Assembly: GCA_943846735.1 (NCBI GenBank)
Contig: OX044364.1
Span: 2,170,001-2,234,000, forward strand
DNA: 64,000 bases
Direction: 5' to 3'
Source: CAJQLB01 sp905479065
GTDB taxonomy: Bacteria > Bacteroidota > Bacteroidia > Flavobacteriales > Flavobacteriaceae
The position numbers and the translations under genes are program-made. How positions within the stretch are numbered: position 1 is the first letter of the stretch; each line of letters starts with the position of its first letter. The notes beneath the pieces are model-generated. The model had not been told where the DNA came from, made no database searches, and worked only from the letters and a program-made list of their open reading frames with translations. Shown here one piece after another: positions 36,947 through 42,577 of the stretch.

Positions 36947-37081
36947 ACGTGTTCGTGTATGGTTAGTTGCTATAAGCACTAAGATAGCAAAAAGAAACAG
37001 CGCGAAGGAAATTCGACAGAATTTCCGTGGTAATCTTTAAACACCATCAAGCAATTAATTATACACGTTTTTGTGCTACGT
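36947..37081 (+). repeat. Palindromic element B, attC-like or structured-RNA-like
   Basis: The left arm 36954-36970 (CGTGTATGGTTAGTTGC) pairs with the right arm 37051-37067 (GCAATTAATTATACACG) over 17 bp. There is no mismatch if G.T pairs are allowed on the plus strand; all three wobbles have G on the left and T on the right. A perfect internal hairpin (37007-37014 with 37019-37026, loop GACA) begins exactly 36 bases after the left arm. An outer ACGT/ACGT pair closes it. It lies 3' of the small membrane-protein gene (minus strand) and shares its architecture with element A. Confidence 0.7.
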
Positions 37082-37086
37082 TTTAT

Positions 37087-37419
37087 TTAACGACTATTGT
37101 TTTGTAATCCTTCATTCCATCTTCTAACGAACTCATCAGACCAAGCATCCCATCCAATTGTAACTAATGTCCAAATAGCAATTCCAACAATTATGATATT
37201 AAGTATTAGTCCAATAATAGCAATAGTCTTTCCTTTTTTTATTTTGCTGATATTAGAATATGCATTCGGATTTTGCTCATATATTTTTTCAGATTTTCTA
37301 GCGAGTATATATGAAATCAGTGCAAAAACAATTGTAATTCCACCGAAACAAAATAGTGTACAACTCAATAATGCTAATGTGTAAATTAATTTTCCGTTTG
37401 GTAATGTAGTTTTCTCCAT
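37087..37419 (-). CDS. Small membrane protein related to CCC-motif membrane proteins
   Basis: This 110-residue protein has two to three hydrophobic segments (about 10-42 and 68-90). It starts MEKTTLPNGKLIYTLALLS, like the Bacteroidota CCC motif membrane protein family. The name-giving Cys triplet is replaced by C-T-L-F-C. The segment RKSEKIYEQNPNAYSNISKI between the helices is also family-like. An ATG 5 codons upstream (37434) is an alternative start. The function is unknown. It lies between palindromic elements A and B in a cassette-like arrangement. Confidence 0.7.
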   Translation of the reverse strand: MEKTTLPNGKLIYTLALLSCTLFCFGGITIVFALISYILARKSEKIYEQNPNAYSNISKIKKGKTIAIIGLILNIIIVGIAIWTLVTIGWDAWSDEFVRRWNEGLQNNSR

Positions 37420-37495
37420 ATTTTTATTTGTCATTTTTGGTGTTCAAGTATGATTTAGAACATCTTGGAATAATAATTTTAATCTTTTATTTAAT

Positions 37496-37631
37496 GTTGC
37501 ACAACGGTCTCGGCTATGAGTAGTTGCGTGGTTTAGTATTTAACTTCGCAAGTACACAACAAGCTGAAAATCCGAGAGGATTTTCAGAAGTAGGCAAGAA
37601 CAAGCAATTATTTATAGCCATTGTTGGCAAC
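37496..37631 (+). repeat. Palindromic element A, attC-like or structured-RNA-like
   Basis: Arms of 32 and 28 bases fold on the plus strand. 37496-37500 pairs with 37627-37631, then comes an extrahelical A (37501). 37502-37505 pairs with 37623-37626, followed by an asymmetric loop (GGTCTC/ATT). 37512-37527 pairs with 37604-37619 with three G.T wobbles and no mismatch. A perfect 10-bp hairpin (37564-37573 with 37578-37587, loop GAGA) starts 36 bases after the left arm. The termini read GTTGCACAAC and GTTGGCAAC. It contains the 3' end of the 171-codon minus-strand gene. Confidence 0.75.
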
Positions 37632-38029
37632 TGATTTTTTTTTTTAAATATAACTGCTTCTTTCGAGAATTCGTTTTTCTTTCCAACTTGTTCATCAAAA
37701 GGAAAGAATTCCATTTTTATTTTTCCGTTTTTCAAAAACTCAATCAATCCATACATTTTTTCAGTCGAATTATTCCAAGGACTTACATATTGAATTTCTA
37801 TTTCAGTCCTATTTTTATTTTCGATTATCTTATACTCAATTGGTTTTTTAGTCGGTAATTCTTTTCCGTCAAAGTACATTTTGAGTGTTTCATTATTCTC
37901 AAATTCGTATACGATTATTTCTCCGTCCGTTGATTCAGATTCAGAAATCCATTTTCCTTCTAACTTTTCAGTTTGAGCAAAAGTTGTTAAGGACAAAATG
38001 ATTAAAATTACAGTAATTAAATTTTTCAT
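37514..38029 (-). CDS. Hypothetical exported protein whose C-terminus runs into element A
   Basis: This 171-residue protein has a signal peptide (MKNLITVILIILSLTTFAQ) and a lipocalin-like small beta domain (LEGKWISESESTDGEIIVYE to KEAVIFKKKN, about residues 22-132). The last 39 or so residues, from about QLPTMAINNCLFLPTS, are encoded by palindromic element A and have a different composition. They are probably a read-through tail rather than part of the ancestral fold. I do not recognise a function. The gene stands between elements A and 3. Confidence 0.6.
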   Translation of the reverse strand: MKNLITVILIILSLTTFAQTEKLEGKWISESESTDGEIIVYEFENNETLKMYFDGKELPTKKPIEYKIIENKNRTEIEIQYVSPWNNSTEKMYGLIEFLKNGKIKMEFFPFDEQVGKKNEFSKEAVIFKKKNQLPTMAINNCLFLPTSENPLGFSACCVLAKLNTKPRNYS

Positions 38030-38048
38030 AGTATTCGGTTTTTAATTT

Positions 38049-38083
38049 GTTGCCAACGTATGGATAAAGACTATTGTCTTTAT
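38049..38083 (+). repeat. Partial third palindromic element (terminus plus short hairpin)
   Basis: GTTGCCAAC at 38049-38057 matches the terminus type of element A. It is followed by a perfect 8-bp hairpin ATAAAGAC/GTCTTTAT (38064-38071 with 38076-38083, loop TATT). No right arm or inner hairpin is found, so this looks like a collapsed copy. It lies immediately 5' of the hypothetical gene 37514-38029, the position that element A takes relative to the next gene. Confidence 0.45.
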
Positions 38084-38322
38084 ATATTTTATGTTAAGGA
38101 TAGTGCAATTATACAAAAAAGACCTTTAATAATTAGTTTATCAAACTTGATTTTATTGAAATCATAAGAATAGCCATATCAACATTACCAATATTCATCG
38201 AACGTTAAAACAGCATATTTTGTGAGTTCACTAATTGATGTTAAGGTGACAAAAATTTACTGTTATAACTTTGACTGATAATCTAAAACAGAGTGTTTTT
38301 AGACATTTTTTAAAAAATATAT
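38084..38322. other. AT-rich intergenic region, no gene seen
   Basis: This stretch between the partial element and the operator-like palindrome has frequent stops in all frames. I see no RNA gene or clear repeat in it. Confidence 0.6.
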
Positions 38323-38355
38323 TGATATAAATTATATCAGGTTAAAATTATATCA
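38323..38355 (+). promoter_or_regulatory. Operator-like palindrome plus extra half-site upstream of the recombinase-like gene
   Basis: TGATATAAATTATATCA (38323-38339) is a perfect 8-bp inverted repeat around one A. The half AAATTATATCA recurs as a direct repeat at 38345-38355, starting 16 bases after the first (38329). The cluster ends 35 bases before the ATG at 38391. It fits a binding site for a dimeric helix-turn-helix protein, possibly the downstream gene product. Confidence 0.5.
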
Positions 38356-38390
38356 TTATCTTTCGTTTTAAATGATGTTACTGATTTTTT

Positions 38391-38996
38391 ATGAAGATTC
38401 AATACCTTAGAAATAATAAAATCAATCAAAGTAAAACTAGTAATGAGATATATGGTTTAAAAGTTTATGAGGATATCATAAGCAGTTCTGTGGCTTTTAA
38501 TGATAGGCCTGTTGCACAGCAACTTATGAATGATATCGACAATCACATAGTGACGGAGGTTGTTGTTCATAGTATAGCTCTACTAGGAAATAGTACCATG
38601 GATATTTTATATACGCTTAAACGGTTAGCCCGCAAAGGTATTAATGTTATAAGTAAAACGGAGGGTTTTGAAACCATGTTTTATGGAACGGAAAACCCTA
38701 TGGCTAAAATGATGATAAGTATGCTGACAACGTTTTCCGAGTTGGAAATTAATAGAACTAAAGCGTCACAGTTAAAAGGTATAGCTATGGCTAAGGCAAA
38801 AGGGAATTACCAAAAGAATGGTGGAAAGCCTAAAGAAAGTATTGAACAGTTTTTTATGAAAAAAAAGAATTCAAAATGCTATGACTTTATAAAAAATAAA
38901 GGAAAGTCTTTGCGAGAGGCATCTGCCCTGAGTGGTGTCTCTTACGGCACATCAGCTAAAATATCTCGCTATATAAAAAGAGGTGTTCTACTTTAA
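38391..38996 (+). CDS. Serine-recombinase-fold protein lacking most catalytic residues
   Basis: This 201-residue protein has the resolvase/invertase layout: an N-terminal catalytic fold (1-105), a long helix around MAKAKG (115-138) and a C-terminal helix-turn-helix (SLREASALSGVSYGTSAKIS, 173-192). Aligned to the family, the nucleophile Ser of the YxRxS motif is Asn9. The D-R-x-x-R motif is replaced (IALLGNS; Ala63, Leu64, Asn67), and the Arg after the conserved Glu119 is Ile120. Arg7 and Arg39 remain. The frame is intact with no stops, so it seems kept as a DNA-binding protein rather than decaying. Strand-exchange activity is not expected. The alignment is by eye. Confidence 0.75.
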   Translation: MKIQYLRNNKINQSKTSNEIYGLKVYEDIISSSVAFNDRPVAQQLMNDIDNHIVTEVVVHSIALLGNSTMDILYTLKRLARKGINVISKTEGFETMFYGTENPMAKMMISMLTTFSELEINRTKASQLKGIAMAKAKGNYQKNGGKPKESIEQFFMKKKNSKCYDFIKNKGKSLREASALSGVSYGTSAKISRYIKRGVLL

Positions 38997-39059
38997 TAGG
39001 TGTTTGATGAATAGGATAACTATTGTCGAATTGGTGACTTTGTAATCACGAAACAAACG

Positions 39060-40148
39060 TTACTTTAACATGTCAATGGTAGCCACTGTTCTAAAGCCTG
39101 TATGATCTGAGCTTGAATCGCTTGACATTCCCATTTTTGCAGAAATTCTAAAGCTTGCACAATAAGAAGCATGGCATAGAAAAGACCCACCCTTAATGAT
39201 GCGTTCTTTTTGATAGGGGTTTTGAGGATTAAAATGGGTTTTAGCTCCTTTTGGGTTAATTAATTCGACATCTTGATTGATTGATTTATAATAATCAATA
39301 TTGAAATAATCGCTTGTCATTTCCCATACATTGCCCGACATATCATAAATCCCTATAGAATTTGGCTCAAATGATTTCACTGGAGAAATATATTTAAAAC
39401 CATCTTCAGAATCATTAATTGTTGGAAAGGTGCCTTGCCAAGTGTTTGCTTTATTATTTAATTGTTCAAAATTATTACCCCAAGTAAAAATACTGCTGGT
39501 GTTATTGCCTTGAGCTGCTGATTCCCATTCTGATTCAGTTGGTAGTCTTCTGTTACTCCATTGACAATAGGCCAAAGCATCCTCATATGCAATGTGAACA
39601 ACTGGGTAATTATCTTGATCAATAATAGATGATCCTGGTCCTTGTGGATGACGCCAATTAGCTCCTACTTTCCAGGTCCACCATTGCGAATAATTAGCCA
39701 TATTTACCACAGCATTCACATGTTTATTAAATATAAGACTACCTGGCTGAAGGATGGAATCATGTGGTTTTGGTGTGTTAGCAGGTAATTCTTTTTTCAT
39801 GATGTTCCAATCAATTTTTCGTTCTGCAATTGTAATATAATTAGTAGCATCAACAAAAGCTTTAAACTGTTTATTTGTGACTTCAGTTGCATCAATAAAA
39901 AATCCATCCACTGTAACGTAATGAGAAGGTTTTTCTCTTGGCATTGCATAGAAGTCAGTCTCTTTTGCGCCTTGTAAAAAAGTTTTTGGTTGCACCCATA
40001 TCATACCGTCTGGATTATTTTTGGGCGTGAATGATGTCGTGGTTACAGTGACTACTTCACTAGGTTTATTGTTGTTATTTTGACATCCAAAAATCAATGA
40101 AAAATAACAAGCGACTAAGGCGTAATTAAAGTATGTATTCGCTCGCAC
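39060..40148 (-). CDS. Formylglycine-generating enzyme (SUMF1 family) lipoprotein
   Basis: This 362-residue protein has a GTG start at 40148 that yields a lipoprotein signal (VACYFSLIFGC). The longer TTG start at 40235 adds a hydrophobic stretch and is less likely. The FGE-sulfatase domain contains GMIWVQPKTFLQGA, RRLPTESEWESAAQG, GNVWEMTSDYF and the active-site pair Cys325/Cys330 in GGSFLCHASYC. The cysteines set it apart from GldJ/GldK-type relatives that lack them and support true sulfatase Cys-to-formylglycine activity. No sulfatase gene is in the window. A periplasmic location is inferred. Confidence 0.88.
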   Translation of the reverse strand: MRANTYFNYALVACYFSLIFGCQNNNNKPSEVVTVTTTSFTPKNNPDGMIWVQPKTFLQGAKETDFYAMPREKPSHYVTVDGFFIDATEVTNKQFKAFVDATNYITIAERKIDWNIMKKELPANTPKPHDSILQPGSLIFNKHVNAVVNMANYSQWWTWKVGANWRHPQGPGSSIIDQDNYPVVHIAYEDALAYCQWSNRRLPTESEWESAAQGNNTSSIFTWGNNFEQLNNKANTWQGTFPTINDSEDGFKYISPVKSFEPNSIGIYDMSGNVWEMTSDYFNIDYYKSINQDVELINPKGAKTHFNPQNPYQKERIIKGGSFLCHASYCASFRISAKMGMSSDSSSDHTGFRTVATIDMLK

Positions 40149-40288
40149 TATTGGTAAACTAATAATATGTGATAATTTAATAAGTAAATATATCAATATG
40201 TTCTTATAAAATGAAAGATTCCTTGCTCTAAGCAAAAATTTGTTTGTTGGGAATGGTTTTTAGATGACTAAAAAAGAAAAGATTGTCT

Positions 40289-40411
40289 TTATTTAGCGAG
40301 TTGGTGTAGTAACACTTTTTCTAACGTGTTTAATTCCTTCTGTCGAGCTTCTTTTAATTCATTCAATAAATCAAAGTCTGGAATAATTTCTGATGAATTT
40401 TGTAGTGACAT
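40289..40411 (-). CDS. Small hypothetical protein, 40 residues
   Basis: ATG 40411 to TAA 40289 encodes MSLQNSSEIIPDFDLLNELK followed by an amphipathic, charged helix ending LEKVLLHQLAK. The composition and heptad-like spacing look protein-like rather than random. It lies 140 bases upstream of the FGE gene on the same strand. I do not recognise a family. Confidence 0.35.
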   Translation of the reverse strand: MSLQNSSEIIPDFDLLNELKEARQKELNTLEKVLLHQLAK

Positions 40412-40479
40412 TATAAAGGGCTATTTAAATAGATTAACGACGTAAAAGTAATGACGAAAGGGTATTTTTGTCCGTTTAA

Positions 40480-40511
40480 TTGTATAGATGGTATTATAAA
40501 GTGTATATTTG
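40480..40511 (+). promoter_or_regulatory. Promoter-like TTG-N21-TATATTTG without a following gene
   Basis: TTG at 40480-40482 and TATATTTG at 40504-40511 are 21 bases apart, within the range known for Flavobacterium promoters. No plus-strand gene follows; a similar promoter-like pair lies at 40686-40714. Confidence 0.3.
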
Positions 40512-40685
40512 GTATATTGACAAGAGTACTTGTGGTAAAACAGTCGCATGGTACATATTCTATGTTTGAACCAGTGTCTTTATTGTTTTTATGATTTGAG
40601 ACACTAATTATTTCATTATCAGTACCATTAATCTATTAAGGGTTATGTTTGAACTATTCATTTGTTCAGTACGACGAAAATGAAA

Positions 40686-40801
40686 TTTGTTAATATAGAT
40701 TATGTATATATTTGATAAGTCAGAAAATATAACGACTAGCTAACTAAAACTATTTAATTTTATTAAAAGTGGAATTTTAAATTTAAAATTCCACTTTTTT
40801 T
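40686..40801 (+). ncRNA. Candidate small RNA with promoter and strong terminator
   Basis: A promoter-like TTTG (40686-40689), 17-base spacer and TATATTTG (40707-40714) would start a transcript near 40721. About 45 bases later comes a perfect 34-base palindrome (40765-40798) followed on the plus strand by seven T. No coding frame fits the transcript of about 80 bases. The palindrome may also end transcription of the minus-strand gene at 40828, but its T-tail is longer on the plus strand. Confidence 0.35.
40765..40801 (+). terminator. Perfect 34-base palindrome with T-tail
   Basis: AAAAGTGGAATTTTAAA (40765-40781) is followed directly by its reverse complement (40782-40798) and a T-run to 40801. 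It acts best as a plus-strand terminator, with a weaker T-tail on the minus strand behind the gene ending at 40828. Confidence 0.7.
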
Positions 40802-40827
40802 ATGCTTAAAAATTACTCAATCCTAAT

Positions 40828-41967
40828 TTATTCGTTTGAAGGTATGCCTGTTTTACCTTTTCTAGGGGACCAAGATGAGTGGATGATTTTCCAGCCATCG
40901 TCTGTGGCTGTCCAAAAGGAAGATCCACGTGTCGCATAGTCAACAGTCTCGTTTGTATCATTCATGGTGTAACTGCCATCTGCGTTAAATGTAATCGCAG
41001 CAGATTTCATGTCAGGAGCAAAATAGACATTCATATTATCAAACTCAAATGAATCCCACGTCATTTTTGCCGATGATTCAAGATTATCTTTCGTGTAGAT
41101 ATAGAATGGATTTAAATTAGAATCTCCAGTAGTGACTTCAATGTCGTCATGTTCAAACTTTTTGTATTTGCTGTAATCTCTCTCCAATATGGCGTCTTGC
41201 ATTTCAATTTGCGCATTCATTAGTGCTTTGCCAATATCTTCAGAATTCATTTTGTCAAAGTATAGTCGAGCTTTTAGGCGATAAGGAGAAGCAAACACTC
41301 CATAATCAATAGCCTTTAATTGGGCTTGTGCAGCCTCTTCATAATTCCCCAAAGAAGCTAAGTGTTCTGCCTTAGAGTCATAAACATTTGGACCATCATG
41401 CATGTCCATAGATTTTTGAATATGAGTCATGGCCATTTCAGGATTTGATTCTCCAAAAGTTCCCCCTGCCATATAACCGTATGATAGCATGTTGTGAGCA
41501 AATGCTGACAGGTTTGGAAATTTAGCAGCAAAATCAGAGTAGGTATTAAAATCTTGAGTTGTTGTTCCTAAGTAATTGATTATTGGGCTGTCAGGATATT
41601 TTTTAACAGCGCGCTTTTGAAGTTCACTCCTTTTATTCCTGGGGGTCATTAAATAATCATACCATGCTTGTTCTTCCAAGCTCAGATTATTTCTACCAAT
41701 AGACATTAATTTCTCTTTTTGACTACCCCAGTTTTCATTGTTACTACTAATAGCTGCGATCGTGAGTTTTGCACAGCCACAATTATCATCAACAACTAAT
41801 GCAGCTTTTGCCATTCCTAAAGCGATAAGAAACTCTAAATTGGACATATGATCTATGGCTTTATTTGCGATCACCTCAGCTTTCTTATTACAAGATGTTT
41901 TATTAAGCCATTGTGCGTTTCCTTGAGTCACGCCAAAAACAATGATAATTAAAATAATATTTTTCAT
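40828..41967 (-). CDS. Exported protein with TPR-like region and C-terminal SnoaL/NTF2-like domain
   Basis: This 379-residue protein has a signal peptide (MKNIILIIIVFGVTQGNAQ). A helical N-terminal and middle part resembles tetratricopeptide repeats (YDSKAEHLASLGNYEEAAQA near residue 196). A C-terminal domain (about 265-379) has DGSYTMNDTNETVDY and a final strand DDGWKIIHSSWS, as in NTF2-like proteins. No enzymatic residues are recognisable. It lies 22 bases behind an NTF2-like lipoprotein gene, so the pair is probably one operon. Confidence 0.7.
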   Translation of the reverse strand: MKNIILIIIVFGVTQGNAQWLNKTSCNKKAEVIANKAIDHMSNLEFLIALGMAKAALVVDDNCGCAKLTIAAISSNNENWGSQKEKLMSIGRNNLSLEEQAWYDYLMTPRNKRSELQKRAVKKYPDSPIINYLGTTTQDFNTYSDFAAKFPNLSAFAHNMLSYGYMAGGTFGESNPEMAMTHIQKSMDMHDGPNVYDSKAEHLASLGNYEEAAQAQLKAIDYGVFASPYRLKARLYFDKMNSEDIGKALMNAQIEMQDAILERDYSKYKKFEHDDIEVTTGDSNLNPFYIYTKDNLESSAKMTWDSFEFDNMNVYFAPDMKSAAITFNADGSYTMNDTNETVDYATRGSSFWTATDDGWKIIHSSWSPRKGKTGIPSNE

Positions 41968-41989
41968 GTTATTTATATTTTTTAGTTAT

Positions 41990-42499
41990 TTATTCGTTTT
42001 CAATATTTTTTTCAACTTCAATAATTTGATCAAAAACACCCCCGAGATCAAACCACTCCATGGTTCCTGTGGCTTTACCGCTCTCATCATACTCTATAAC
42101 CGCGTAGTATTTTGTCTCTGTTGGACTACCAGACTCTTTGTGTGTGGAATTCCAAGTCCCGTAAACACGTACTGAGCCATTTGCATCAAAATTAGTGTCA
42201 ACTCCAGGATAATATTGACGATCTCCAAATTTGAAATTTTCAAAATCATTATGCCAAGTTTTCATGGCCATTACCCATTCTTTTTTTGAAAGGGAGTCAT
42301 TCGTGTTTGCTGGAGACCAAAACATATCATCAGTCCACATGGCTGACATATCCTCTAAATTTCCTTTTTCAAATAAGTTATAGGCCTTATCTGCCGATTC
42401 TGCATTTTTCTTAAAACCTGCTAATTTGTCAACGGGGTTAATGGTGTCTTTGCAACCAAACATAATTGCTAAAGTCATAATGAACATTAGATACTTCAT
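41990..42499 (-). CDS. NTF2/SnoaL-like lipoprotein
   Basis: This 169-residue lipoprotein (signal MKYLMFIMTLAIMFGC, lipobox Cys16) has an NTF2-like cone fold: KAYNLFEKGNLEDMSAMWTD, then MKTWHNDFENFKF and the closing WFDLGG. The ligand or substrate is unknown. It is the upstream member of a pair with the TPR/NTF2 protein, which ends in the same kind of domain. Confidence 0.75.
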   Translation of the reverse strand: MKYLMFIMTLAIMFGCKDTINPVDKLAGFKKNAESADKAYNLFEKGNLEDMSAMWTDDMFWSPANTNDSLSKKEWVMAMKTWHNDFENFKFGDRQYYPGVDTNFDANGSVRVYGTWNSTHKESGSPTETKYYAVIEYDESGKATGTMEWFDLGGVFDQIIEVEKNIENE

Positions 42500-42577
42500 T
42501 TTTTAATATTTTATTGGTTAATAAAAAGCAAGATAACTTTTTAATTTCAATTTACAATAAACCAAAAATAGAAGCAA

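Noticed and set aside
36933..37631. Elements A and B as classic MITEs or insertion sequences
   Set aside because: There is no transposase, no matching target-site duplication at the borders, and the arms of A and B differ in sequence. Structure is conserved rather than terminal sequence.
39000..39059. Second attachment site or repeat after the recombinase-like gene
   Set aside because: No palindrome or repeat matching elements A/B or the operator was found in this interval.
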